Source of the DNA: Liquorilactobacillus aquaticus DSM 21051
Lineage (GTDB): Bacteria > Bacillota > Bacilli > Lactobacillales > Lactobacillaceae
DNA: 64,000 bases
Direction of reading: 5' to 3'
NCBI RefSeq assembly: GCF_001436755.1
Contig: NZ_AYZD01000011.1
Location: 232,861-296,860 of the forward strand
This document shows positions 28,299 to 37,945 of this stretch, in pieces. The notes under the pieces are model-generated. The model searched no databases. It was given only the letters and a program-made list of their open reading frames with translations, and was not told the DNA's origin. The translations under genes were made by a program, and so were the position numbers. Position 1 is the stretch's first letter. Each line of letters begins with the position of its first letter.

Positions 28299-31200
28299 TT
28301 ATTTCATCATTGTCGGTTGTGAGCCTACTACAGTATCAAAAGCTTTCTGCTCCAACTGATCCTCTGCAACACCCTGACTTGCAAACCGTGCCATGATTTC
28401 ATTTACATGTCGATATTCTTTCGGGTAGACCTTAATAAAGTTATTTTGCTCTTTATCCCAATTTTCCAAGACATACTTGGCTTTTCGTGAGCCTGTATAT
28501 TTAACATGTTTCTTCAGCATATCTAAGACAACACTATCGTCGCCTTTTTCATTCAGCTTGAATAGTTCGACCATTTCAAAGTTGCATTTCTGCTTAAAAC
28601 TGCCTGCAGGATCGTAAATATATGCAATACCACCTGACATCCCAGCACCAAAGTTGCGCCCGATCGAGCCTAAAATCAAAGCAATTCCATCGGTCATATA
28701 TTCACAACCATGGTCACCGATTCCTTCTGCAACAACTTTTGCACCTGAGTTCCGGACACAGAACCGCTCGCCTGCGCGTCCATTAAAGTAAGCTTCTCCA
28801 CCAGTCGCTCCGAAACAAGCAACGTTTCCTACGATTGGTGCATTGCTATACAACTCTTGCGCCTTCCTAGGCGACTTGACTATCAGCCGACCACCACTTA
28901 AGCCTTTACCAACATAATCATTCGCTTCTCCAGTCAACTCTAGTTCAAGACCCTTTGTAATAAACGCTCCAAAGCTTTGCCCAGCTACTCCTGTATATTC
29001 ATATTTAAGGTGCCCAGCTGGCAAAGTATCGTTGCCGAAGCGTTGTGCGATCCATCCGCCCATTCGCGCGCCCACCGCACGCATCCGGTTGTTGATTTTA
29101 TTTTTGATAACAACATCCTGTTTATTTGCAATTGCCGTTTCAGCAAAATCATTTAGATCAGGCCATTGATATTTTGGCAAAAATGGATTGACAGACTTGC
29201 GTTCAATACCCAGTGGAGTACCTAAAATTCTTGAAAAGTCGAGTGATTTTGCTTTTCCTTTTGCAATAAACCGCGGTCGCAGATTTTCCGTATGTCCAAC
29301 CAACTCATCTATAGTACGATATCCGAGGGCAGCCATTTCCTCGCGCAAATCCTCAGCAATAAACTTCATACAGTTTTTGACATGCTCAGGTTTGCCTATG
29401 AAGAATTTGCGCAATCCTGGATTTTGAGTTGCAATTCCTGTTGGACAAGTGTTCTTGCTGCAAACTCGCATCATAATACATCCAATTGAAACAAGTACCA
29501 AAGAAGCAAAGCTATATTCTTCCGCTCCTAGCATTGTTGCAATCAGGACATCTCTCCCGGTCATTAACTTGCCATCGGTTTCCAAAGTCGTTCTTTGCCG
29601 CAAATTATTCAACGCCAAGGTTTGGTGCGCTTCCGCCAAGCCCATTTCCCAAGGCAAGCCCGCATCACGAACAGAGTTTCGCGGAGCAGCTCCTGTTCCA
29701 CCATCGTAACCGCTGATAACAACCTTATCAGCACCTGACTTGACTACACCTACCGCAATGGTCCCCACTCCTGTGCTCGAAACCAATTTAACGGTAATTT
29801 TGGCAAATGGATTAATCTGTTTTAGATCATATATCAATTGTTTTAAGTCCTCAATTGAGTAGATATCATGATGCGGCGGCGGTGAAATCAAACGAACACC
29901 TGGCACAGAACCACGAATCTCCGCTACCCAAGGAAAGTTTTTATTTCCCGGCAGCTGTCCACCTTCACCTGGTTTAGCGCCTTGAGCAACCTTTATCTGG
30001 AGCTCTTCGGCACTCATCAAATATTCAGCATTGACCCCAAAACGGCCTGATGCAACTTGCTTGATTTTACTGTTCAAGTTACGACCATCTGGTTGTTTCT
30101 TAAACCGCAGACGATTTTCACCGCCTTCACCACTGTTGCTTTTTGCGCCCAACTCATTCATAGCTTCCGCGATGCATTCATGTGCTTCTTTGGACAAGGA
30201 ACCAAAACTCATCGCTCCTGCCTTGAAACGCTTGACAATTTGACTAACAGGTTCGACTTCGCTCAAAGGTATTTTATTATTGTGTTTCTTTATCTCCCAA
30301 AGCGAACGAAGTGTTGTTGGAGTTGCCAGTTCTTCTTCATGCATTTCGCTAACATATTCCTTATAAACTTCATAATCACCTGTTCGAACCGCGTGCTGGA
30401 ACTTATACATTGTCAGCGGATTGTAAAGATGATGCTCTCCTTCCTGTCTGAATTTGAAACTACCACCAGATGGAAGATCTTCCACAGCCTTAGATCCAAA
30501 TGCCTTGTCATATCGAGCAAGATATTCATCTTCAATTTGATCCAGCGACAAACCACCTATCCGACTTTCGGTTCCTGTGAAATATTCGTCAACAACTGAT
30601 TGTGAAAGACCGACAGCTTCAAAGAGCTGTGCACCTTGATAACCGATAATCGTCGAAATTCCCATTCGACTCATAATTTTGACGATTCCCTTTTCAGATG
30701 CCTTGCGATAGTTTTCCAGTTTATCTCCAAGTTTATAAGCTATCAGTGTCGCGTATGCCCCATAAGGATGGATTGCAGAAGCACCATATCCTAACAATGT
30801 TGCGTAATGATGAATTTCGCATGCCTCACCTGTATCCACGATTATCGAAGCCAGCTCTCGTTTGCCCTTACGCACTAAATAATTATTTAAGCCAGAAACG
30901 GCTAACAAAACAGGTATAATCAGTTTTTCACGGGTTGCTCCTCGATCAGTCAAAATAATGAGGTTGGCACCACTGTCAATCTTGGTCTCAGCATCTTTAA
31001 ACATGTCATCAAGCGCCTGTTCCAAGCGGTTTGGTCGTTGAGCCTTATCGTAGCACATTGAAACCTCGTCTACTTTAAAACCATTTTTACCATTTAGATG
31101 TCTCAAACGCTCATAATCAGCTGAGTTTAAAATAGGTGAATCAACTTTTATTTTTTTGGCGTTCAACGGACTATCACTCGTAATATCTCCGTCAGAACCT

Positions 31201-32768
31201 AGAAACATTTCTGTTCCGATAACAAGTTTTTCACGGATCGCGTCAATCGGCGGGTTAGTAACCTGCGCAAATTGCTGTTTGAAGTAGGTGAACAACGATT
31301 GTGGTTTTTTGCTCAAAACAGACAACGGGGAATCATACCCCATTGAAATAACCGGTTCCTCACCATTTTGAGCCATTGGAATAATTGCATCGCGGATAAC
31401 ATCTTCCGTATACCCATGGCGGCGCCATAATGTTCGCAAAGCATTGGATGAAATGTTTTCATCTACATCTGCCTCCGAAAGATCTTCAAGGGTCAGCTGT
31501 TCATTTGCTAACCATTTTTCATAAGGATGCTGATTCGCGTAGTGCGCTTTGATTTCTTCTGTCCGATAGAATTTTCCTTCAGAAGTATCAACTAGTATCA
31601 TATCTGCAGGACCAAGAATACCTTTTTCGATAATGTTTTCTGGCTCCACATCATACACACCCGACTCAGAAGCAACAATTAAAAAATTACCCTTTATCAA
31701 ATTATACCGAGAAGGACGCAAGCCATTCCGATCCAGCATTGCTCCAACTTGGATGCCGTCAGTAAAACATAAAGCTGCAGGGCCATCCCATGGCGCAACA
31801 AAACTGGAGTTGTACTCATCAAAAGCTGCTTGTTTAGCAGACAAATGTGCCTCTTTGCCCCATGCTTCAGGAACCATCATTAGAAGTATCTGTGGAATAT
31901 CACGTCCATTCCGATAAAGATACTCCATACAATTTTCTAATTTTGCAGAGTCCGAATCATCTTCGTTATAAATCTCAATGTTATGACTGACCATCCAATT
32001 TTCTGCACGCTTTAATGTATTGATCTCACCATTGTGTGCTATAAATCTGAACGGCTGTGCACGTTCCCAGCTTGGGAATGTATTAGTCGAGAAACGTGAA
32101 TGAATCAAAGCAATAGCTGACTCCATTTGGGGATCATGTAAGTCGGGATAAAACTCTCCCACTTGATACGCATGCAGCATTCCCTTGTAGCATATGGTAC
32201 GACTAGAAAAACTAACAATAGCGAACTCATCTGAAGAAAAAGTCTTCTCCAAATGGCGCCGCAAGTAATACAAGGCATCCTCAAAGGGCCTTCCCGCATC
32301 TATATCAGCAGGTTTCCCTACGATTACTTGGACAAATCCTGGCATGGCTTTTTGAGCTGTAGGACCACAGCTTTCATAAACATATGGAACATTTCGTGAA
32401 CCAATAATTGGAAAACCATACCGCGAAATTTCGTCATTCACTGAACTCAACATTGCATCTTTTTCATGTTTTTCCTGTGGCAAAAAAAACATTCCAATAG
32501 CATATTCACCTAATGCTGGTAATTTCAACGTATTTTTTTCAGTATACGCTCTAAAAAAAGCATCTGGCATTGCAAGTAAAATACCTGCTCCATCACCAGT
32601 GTCTGGTTCCGCACCAGTCCCCCCACGGTGATTCATTCTTTTTAACATAATTAAAGCACGCTCAACTAGCTCATGACTAGTTTTACCGTCAACTTGCGTA
32701 ATAAATCCCATCCCGCAAGCATCATGTTCAAAGGTCGGGGTATACATTGTTTTGCTTTTTTCAATCAT
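28299..32768 (-). CDS. gltB: Glutamate synthase large subunit
   Basis: A 1489-residue protein of normal length. The class II amidotransferase domain opens at DACGMGF, whose Cys becomes N-terminal after propeptide removal, and MNHRGGTGAEPDTGDGAG follows. The central and FMN-binding domains include GEGGENRLR near 880 and GGTGAAPRNS. The 3Fe-4S cysteines lie in CIMMRVCSKNTCPTG near 1110, and the C-terminal beta-helix domain follows. The start behind AAGGTGGG gives an eight-residue-longer leader before MYTP. Upstream lies a CTGACAAGTCAG palindrome (32788-32799) close to the start, a possible operator. Together with acnA, citrate synthase and icd it indicates glutamate synthesis. Confidence 0.97.
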   Translation of the reverse strand: MIEKSKTMYTPTFEHDACGMGFITQVDGKTSHELVERALIMLKRMNHRGGTGAEPDTGDGAGILLAMPDAFFRAYTEKNTLKLPALGEYAIGMFFLPQEKHEKDAMLSSVNDEISRYGFPIIGSRNVPYVYESCGPTAQKAMPGFVQVIVGKPADIDAGRPFEDALYYLRRHLEKTFSSDEFAIVSFSSRTICYKGMLHAYQVGEFYPDLHDPQMESAIALIHSRFSTNTFPSWERAQPFRFIAHNGEINTLKRAENWMVSHNIEIYNEDDSDSAKLENCMEYLYRNGRDIPQILLMMVPEAWGKEAHLSAKQAAFDEYNSSFVAPWDGPAALCFTDGIQVGAMLDRNGLRPSRYNLIKGNFLIVASESGVYDVEPENIIEKGILGPADMILVDTSEGKFYRTEEIKAHYANQHPYEKWLANEQLTLEDLSEADVDENISSNALRTLWRRHGYTEDVIRDAIIPMAQNGEEPVISMGYDSPLSVLSKKPQSLFTYFKQQFAQVTNPPIDAIREKLVIGTEMFLGSDGDITSDSPLNAKKIKVDSPILNSADYERLRHLNGKNGFKVDEVSMCYDKAQRPNRLEQALDDMFKDAETKIDSGANLIILTDRGATREKLIIPVLLAVSGLNNYLVRKGKRELASIIVDTGEACEIHHYATLLGYGASAIHPYGAYATLIAYKLGDKLENYRKASEKGIVKIMSRMGISTIIGYQGAQLFEAVGLSQSVVDEYFTGTESRIGGLSLDQIEDEYLARYDKAFGSKAVEDLPSGGSFKFRQEGEHHLYNPLTMYKFQHAVRTGDYEVYKEYVSEMHEEELATPTTLRSLWEIKKHNNKIPLSEVEPVSQIVKRFKAGAMSFGSLSKEAHECIAEAMNELGAKSNSGEGGENRLRFKKQPDGRNLNSKIKQVASGRFGVNAEYLMSAEELQIKVAQGAKPGEGGQLPGNKNFPWVAEIRGSVPGVRLISPPPHHDIYSIEDLKQLIYDLKQINPFAKITVKLVSSTGVGTIAVGVVKSGADKVVISGYDGGTGAAPRNSVRDAGLPWEMGLAEAHQTLALNNLRQRTTLETDGKLMTGRDVLIATMLGAEEYSFASLVLVSIGCIMMRVCSKNTCPTGIATQNPGLRKFFIGKPEHVKNCMKFIAEDLREEMAALGYRTIDELVGHTENLRPRFIAKGKAKSLDFSRILGTPLGIERKSVNPFLPKYQWPDLNDFAETAIANKQDVVIKNKINNRMRAVGARMGGWIAQRFGNDTLPAGHLKYEYTGVAGQSFGAFITKGLELELTGEANDYVGKGLSGGRLIVKSPRKAQELYSNAPIVGNVACFGATGGEAYFNGRAGERFCVRNSGAKVVAEGIGDHGCEYMTDGIALILGSIGRNFGAGMSGGIAYIYDPAGSFKQKCNFEMVELFKLNEKGDDSVVLDMLKKHVKYTGSRKAKYVLENWDKEQNNFIKVYPKEYRHVNEIMARFASQGVAEDQLEQKAFDTVVGSQPTMMK

Positions 32769-33161
32769 TATAATTTCCCACCTTAATCTGACAAGTCAGT
32801 TCCAACAAACATTAGTTTCATTCTTTAGAAAAATTACTACTTTTGTCTTTTCAAAAAATCTAATGTTCTTTTAATTTTAATTAGAAAAACAAAAAAAAAC
32901 AAGTATATTATCACAATTGTTTGTAAATAAAGGAAAAAGCATTTTTTTAATTTGTTATATTATGTCAAAAAAAAGCTGAGACAAAACGCTGGCGTTTTGT
33001 CTCAGTTTTTTAAATTCAACTTGCATTTTCTTCACTAACGTGTTCCACAACCATCTTTTTCACCTAATCGCGGATCAACTATAGCCAAAAACAACCCTTC
33101 ATTCTCAATTTGTCGTTAACAAACTACCTAATATCCTTGGAGCTACTGAAAAAACAAAAAA
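32769..33161. other. Intergenic region upstream of gltB
   Basis: About 390 bases. It contains the CTGACAAGTCAG palindrome near gltB, AT-rich promoter-like DNA, the terminator at 32976-33012, and about 150 bases before the PepSY gene in which I see no gene. Confidence 0.5.
32976..33012. terminator. Bidirectional terminator
   Basis: CTGAGACAAAACGC pairs with GCGTTTTGTCTCAG, flanked by A and T runs. It is likely the end of the PepSY lipoprotein transcript. Confidence 0.85.
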
Positions 33162-33764
33162 CTAATCATCTGTTTCTTTTTCCAAAACTTTGCCTGTCTG
33201 AGCATTGACTTTAACTTCAACTTGCTTACTGCCATCTTTGACCTGAACATCCCAATATGTTGTATCCATATCCTTATCTAAAGACCATTCAGAAGCATTT
33301 CCTGAACCTGCTGCTTTTTCAGCTATGTTAGCCGCTCTTTTTACAGAAATCAGATTATTCAAATTTAATTTGTCATCACTGCGTTTTGTTCCATTATCCT
33401 CATCATTGTCAAGTTGTTCTTGTTTCTTTTGACTTACGGCTTTGTCACTGGCGTTGACTCTGAGTGAATATTCATTATCATCGTCCACACCCTCAACTTC
33501 ATAGTAGTATTTACCTAATGTTGAATCTAGTTCAATTGAAGTGATATCCGTATCAGGATAAGCGTCTTGATAAACCTGAATCGCCTGATTAACTGAAACT
33601 TTGACTTTATCATCTAAGACGCTTTTTTGACTCGTTTTCGAGACTTCTGAACTAGAAGTCTCTGAACTGCTGCTAGATGAAGCTGCATCTTGATTATTTG
33701 AAGAACACCCCGCCAATAGTCCCAAAGAGCTCACGCCCAGAATTAAAACGTGCAGTTTCTTCAA
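33162..33764 (-). CDS. PepSY-domain lipoprotein
   Basis: A 200-residue protein with a lipoprotein signal (LGLLAGC, modified Cys near residue 20), a Ser-rich linker to about 48, and two PepSY-like repeats at about 55-115 and 140-198, the second ending VKVNAQTGKVLEKE. PepSY proteins on the cell surface are thought to bind or restrain peptidases. It is monocistronic and its partner is unknown. Confidence 0.88.
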   Translation of the reverse strand: MKKLHVLILGVSSLGLLAGCSSNNQDAASSSSSSETSSSEVSKTSQKSVLDDKVKVSVNQAIQVYQDAYPDTDITSIELDSTLGKYYYEVEGVDDDNEYSLRVNASDKAVSQKKQEQLDNDEDNGTKRSDDKLNLNNLISVKRAANIAEKAAGSGNASEWSLDKDMDTTYWDVQVKDGSKQVEVKVNAQTGKVLEKETDD

Positions 33765-33930
33765 AAAAATTCCTCCTTTATAATTACCTTTTTTAAAAGA
33801 ATCACATCTGTTTATCTGATTCCAGTTTAACTTGGAAACGTGCCCAATGTCTATGAATATGCAACCTGACTATCATTCAAAAAAGTTCAAGCAACGCGTA
33901 TAATAAAGGAAAAAAATAAGGAGTCTCTTT

Positions 33931-34791
33931 ATGATGAATAAACAATTACTAAAGGGTGATACCGTCGCCTTGGTCGCAAGCTCCGATCCGCTTTCACTTT
34001 CTGACAAACCAATTATTGATTCTTTAATTAAGACCCTTACTTCCTGGGGAGTGGTTACAGAAGTTAGCCCATTGTTGTATAAAAATGACTTAGAAAATTT
34101 CATTCAAAAAGCCGCTCTCATCAATCAATGCTTTGCTGAAAAAAGAATCAAAGCAATTTTTGATGTCAGCGGCGGCAACATGTCCAACAGTTTGCTGCCT
34201 TATCTTGATTACTCTCTGATTAAAAGTAATCCTAAACTATTTTTTGGTTACAGCGATCTGACAGCTGTCTTGAATGCGATCACAACTCGTTCAGATCTCC
34301 AAACGGGACTATTTCAATTAAAGACACTTGCTTGGGATAAATCTGGGACACAAAAAAAGCTGCTTTATAACACACTTTTCAAAGGATCAAACGATCTTTT
34401 TGATTTCAATTACTCGTTTATTCAAGGCCATGCTCTATCGGGTACTATAATTGGCGGCAATATTCGCTGTTTTTTAAAACTTGCAGGCACTAAATATTTT
34501 CCAAATCTAAAAAACAAAATTCTTTTTTTGGAAAGTTATAGTGGAGAGCGAAATATGTTATTTTCAAGCTTTCATCAATTATCACAATTACCCGATTTTT
34601 TCGATCTAGCTGGAATAATTTTGGGCTCTTTTACAAAATATGAACAGATTGCACCAGTCGGAGACATTTCAAACCTTTTTTTACACTCACTCCCTAATTA
34701 TAAAGCACCTTTAATAAAAACCAACCAGATTGGTCATTCAAAAACATCAAAAGGCTTGCTTATCGGATCATCAATGTACTTGGCACAATGA
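33931..34791 (+). CDS. S66-family LD-carboxypeptidase/MccF-like peptidase
   Basis: A 286-residue cytoplasmic serine peptidase. Family S66 features are DVSGGNMSN, the nucleophile segment FGYSDLTAV near residue 110, the catalytic Glu in LFLESYSGE near 205, and the His in GHSKTSKGLLIG near 270. LdcA trims the D-Ala from murein tetrapeptides during recycling; MccF cleaves microcin C-like nucleotide peptides. The two cannot be separated here. ATG 33931 follows AAGGAG. Confidence 0.88.
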   Translation: MMNKQLLKGDTVALVASSDPLSLSDKPIIDSLIKTLTSWGVVTEVSPLLYKNDLENFIQKAALINQCFAEKRIKAIFDVSGGNMSNSLLPYLDYSLIKSNPKLFFGYSDLTAVLNAITTRSDLQTGLFQLKTLAWDKSGTQKKLLYNTLFKGSNDLFDFNYSFIQGHALSGTIIGGNIRCFLKLAGTKYFPNLKNKILFLESYSGERNMLFSSFHQLSQLPDFFDLAGIILGSFTKYEQIAPVGDISNLFLHSLPNYKAPLIKTNQIGHSKTSKGLLIGSSMYLAQ

Positions 34792-34863
34792 CAAGAGACG
34801 CCGCTTTTATTTCCCAGGAAATTTATATACTCTCTAGCAGTACCACTGTTTAGTTTGGAAAAT

Positions 34864-35457
34864 TCAGCTCTGTTTTTCCAACTGAAGAAGGGCTATCTTG
34901 CGTTCTATTCCACCAGCATACCCGCCAAGCTCGCCATTTGATCTGATAACTCGATGACAGGGAATAACAATCGCGAGCTTGTTTGCTCCATTTGCATTTC
35001 CGACTGCTCTGACAAGTTTGGTATTCCCTAATTTAGCTGCCTCTTCTTGATACGACAGTGTTTTCCCAAAAGGAATCATCTCTAAAACATTCCATGCTTT
35101 CTTTTGAAATGCTGTCCCATCTTTGAAAAGCGGCAGTGAGAAACTCGTTCTTTGTTTTGAAAAATATTCTTGTAATTGATTTTGCGCTTCAACACTCACA
35201 CTAGTCTTTCTTAAAGTAATTACAGCAGAATGATTTTGAATTACCTGTTTAACTTCTTGATCGAGTCCTTTTTTATCTGTAAACTCCAACAAATACAAGT
35301 AACGCTCATTAGACAAGCTGAGCATTTCTCCCAAAGGTGTAGGGAACACATCAAGCATAAGTTCGTTGCCACAATGCCGTTGAGCAGTATTTTCGCCTAT
35401 TACATATAAAAATCTATTCAATATTTCTGTTTTATTGTTGACTTCCAGTTGATTCAT
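34864..35457 (-). CDS. ogt: Methylated-DNA--protein-cysteine methyltransferase
   Basis: A 197-residue suicidal repair protein that moves the methyl group of O6-methylguanine to its own cysteine. The active-site motif IPCHRVIRSNG is present near residue 160, preceded by the helix-turn-helix region with FGKTLSYQE and AVGNANGANK. The start was set at ATG 35457 behind GGAGG; the frame reaching 35559 has no ribosome site. Confidence 0.93.
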   Translation of the reverse strand: MNQLEVNNKTEILNRFLYVIGENTAQRHCGNELMLDVFPTPLGEMLSLSNERYLYLLEFTDKKGLDQEVKQVIQNHSAVITLRKTSVSVEAQNQLQEYFSKQRTSFSLPLFKDGTAFQKKAWNVLEMIPFGKTLSYQEEAAKLGNTKLVRAVGNANGANKLAIVIPCHRVIRSNGELGGYAGGIERKIALLQLEKQS

Positions 35458-35605
35458 TCGCTTCCTCCACACATTATTTAAAGTGATTCTACATCCCGAA
35501 GATTGAAATCTAATATATAAAAAAATGATGAAGTTTGATCTAAAATCAACCTTCATCACTTGCTCTTGTTAAAAAAACTCCACCAACAATATTTGAAGCA
35601 TATTT

Positions 35606-36763
35606 TCAGCTGACAGTTACAATACTTCTTAAGATGGCAGCTACATTACCTGCAACTGGCATCTGTTCTGCTGGAAGGACATGGACCTGCCCTCCATGGC
35701 TTAATGTCAGCATTGCTAAATCATTGTAAACATTGTTGTCGCGACTCAATACAGATGTCGTATCGATTTGTAACTGATCTGAGATGCGGCCTGGGAAACT
35801 TGCACCCACACGCACAAAAAGCATTTCGATTTGCCCTGCAACTGCGGCATCCATCAGAACACCTAAATCAGTTGCAGTTCTTTTAGAACCGGCAGCTTGT
35901 TCATATTGATTTTCAAAGGTTTCCATCGCTGCTTTTTCTAATTGTTCAGTTATTTTCGTTGCTAAAGTCCGCAAATCAGTCATCGGATCATTTAAATTAG
36001 CTACTTGTGTAATCTGGACGGTCTTGCTTAGATAAGGATTTTGAGAAATTTTCCGAAAATTACCCTGATTCTTCGCATCTGTAACGAGAATTAAGGAACG
36101 ATGATCTTGATTAGAAAAGTTTTTAAGCAAATACTCATCAACTATCATGAAAAAATTACGACGATCGGCATTTTCAGCTGTATCTAAGGAACCAGTCCCG
36201 CTATATTGTGTACCACCGTTATCGCCACCTGTTGATCTTTGCCAATGACCACGACTGCCTAATTCAGAACCCAGAGCTTCTTTCAACGTTTGTGGAACAT
36301 CATTCGGAAGCTTAACAAGCTCGGGTTCATTGTTGATAACTCGGGCTAATCGAAACATATCTCTCCCCAGCAACAAAATATCATACGAAAAGTTAAGTTC
36401 GCATGCTGCGATCAAAGGTAAGATTTCAGGTTTATCCGAGATACTTACTTTGCTAGAAAGCGGTTTTGCAACTCTGAAAGACTGACTAACCGTTGGGCCA
36501 ACATATATCACTAAACCACGAGCACTAGCATTTCCTAGCGGATCATGTTCAAATTTAGCCAACTCACGCGCATAGGGAGACCAATCACTTGCCGTATAAT
36601 TGTGCGTTAGTTCACGCTTGGCTTCAGTAATCAAACTATTGAACTGAGTGCGGTCAGCTGAAACATCATGAAGTGATGAACTAAGCGGCATAAAAAGCGA
36701 GATAAATGGACCAGGACTGTTTTTTAATGTCAAAACTTCTCTAAATTCTTCAGTAAGCGCCAT
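35606..36763 (-). CDS. Bacterial eRF1-like (baeRF) family protein
   Basis: A 385-residue protein with three apparent parts: an N-terminal domain with GPFISLFMPLSS, a middle domain beginning with RRNFFMIVDEYLL after a Gly/Ser-rich loop near residues 185-205, and a C-terminal part with LGVLMDAAVAGQIEMLFV. This matches the predicted bacterial relatives of archaeal-eukaryotic release factor eRF1/Dom34. No GGQ tripeptide is present; the GGDNGGTQYSG loop near 190 is the closest Gly-rich segment. Such proteins are predicted to act on stalled ribosomes or tRNA, without proof. The start at ATG 36763 follows GGAGGG. It is monocistronic. Confidence 0.8.
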   Translation of the reverse strand: MALTEEFREVLTLKNSPGPFISLFMPLSSSLHDVSADRTQFNSLITEAKRELTHNYTASDWSPYARELAKFEHDPLGNASARGLVIYVGPTVSQSFRVAKPLSSKVSISDKPEILPLIAACELNFSYDILLLGRDMFRLARVINNEPELVKLPNDVPQTLKEALGSELGSRGHWQRSTGGDNGGTQYSGTGSLDTAENADRRNFFMIVDEYLLKNFSNQDHRSLILVTDAKNQGNFRKISQNPYLSKTVQITQVANLNDPMTDLRTLATKITEQLEKAAMETFENQYEQAAGSKRTATDLGVLMDAAVAGQIEMLFVRVGASFPGRISDQLQIDTTSVLSRDNNVYNDLAMLTLSHGGQVHVLPAEQMPVAGNVAAILRSIVTVS

Positions 36764-36985
36764 AGTGAATCCCTCCAATTATTAAGTAACCTTAACCATT
36801 TGCCAGACAAATACCTTGTATTCATGCTAACATAATAAAATATTTGCTTCACCTAAAACGCTTACTGTCAAAATATTTTTTAAACAAAAAATCGCGCTGG
36901 ATAAAGAAGAATTCGACAGGTGTTGAGTGTTTCCATACCTTCAACACTCTTATCTCAATTCTTTGAGAATGCCGATTTTACTTAA

Positions 36986-37945
36986 TTATTTTCCTTTAAT
37001 ATAATTTCGTCCGTCAGCAGCAGGTGCAACGGCCTTACCTAGGAAAATAACCAAAACAATGATCGTAATTGCATAGGGTGCGATTTGAAACCAGACTGAA
37101 TCTACATGCGATAGAATAGGTATGTAACCACCTATAATGGGTAAGCTTTGTGCCAAGCCAAAGAAAATGGCCGCTCCAGTTGCTCCCATAGGATTCCACT
37201 TACCGAAAATCATCGCTGCTAAAGACATAAAACCTTGCCCCGAAATTGTACTAGCTGAAAAATTAAGCGTTATCGATTGTGCCATAACAGCTCCGCCTAC
37301 TCCGCCTAACGCGCCTGAAATTAAGACCCCTATATAACGATATTTTGCTACATTTATGCCCAATGTATCCGCTGCTGCAGGATTCTCACCCACAGATCGA
37401 AGCCGCAAACCAATATTGGTTCGATACAGGAAAAACCAGCTGGCTCCGCCAACAAATATTGCTAAATAAGCGATCAACGATGTCCTCGTAAATAGAATCT
37501 TTCCTATAAAAGGAATATTCGCAAGTCCCGGAAAAGTGAAGTTACCCATGCTTTGATCAATCACGGGGGTCTGTCCTTTGCCATTATAAAAAATACGTGT
37601 TAGAAAGACACACAATGCTGGTGCCATTAGATTCAAAACTGTCCCGCTGATAATGTGATCCGCACGGTAAGTAACTGTTGCAACAGCGTGTAACAGTGAA
37701 AAAAGCAGCCCGAAAAAACCTCCGATCAAAAGGGATATCCATGGAGTTCCAGCACCGAAAACATTTCCAAAGGAGAGATTAAAAACTGTACTGGAAAAAG
37801 CTCCCACAATCATCATGCCTTCAAGACCAACATTAACAACTCCACTCCGTTCAGAAAAAGTTCCGCCTAACGCTGTAAAAATAAGTGGGGCTGCGTAAAT
37901 CAAAGTTGTTGAAAAAACTGTCATTAAAATTGTTGATAGACTCAT
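36986..37945 (-). CDS. nupQ: Nucleoside ABC importer permease (NupQ-like)
   Basis: A 319-residue permease of the BMP-linked family (YufQ/NupQ), with SGVVNVGLEGMM near residue 33, RSVGENPAAADTLGINV near 185 and about nine membrane segments. It forms a pair with the permease encoded upstream, overlapping it by four bases (ATGA). It is the last gene of the importer operon, which takes up purine nucleosides in Bacillus and streptococci. Confidence 0.93.
   Translation of the reverse strand: MSLSTILMTVFSTTLIYAAPLIFTALGGTFSERSGVVNVGLEGMMIVGAFSSTVFNLSFGNVFGAGTPWISLLIGGFFGLLFSLLHAVATVTYRADHIISGTVLNLMAPALCVFLTRIFYNGKGQTPVIDQSMGNFTFPGLANIPFIGKILFTRTSLIAYLAIFVGGASWFFLYRTNIGLRLRSVGENPAAADTLGINVAKYRYIGVLISGALGGVGGAVMAQSITLNFSASTISGQGFMSLAAMIFGKWNPMGATGAAIFFGLAQSLPIIGGYIPILSHVDSVWFQIAPYAITIIVLVIFLGKAVAPAADGRNYIKGK

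Noticed and set aside
30057..30599. 180-codon plus-strand ORF inside gltB
   Set aside because: Antisense shadow of the conserved glutamate synthase gene, with no translation signal.
32820..32836. CodY box upstream of gltB
   Set aside because: The best match to AATTTTCWGAAAATT has about four mismatches in AT-rich DNA, too weak to call.
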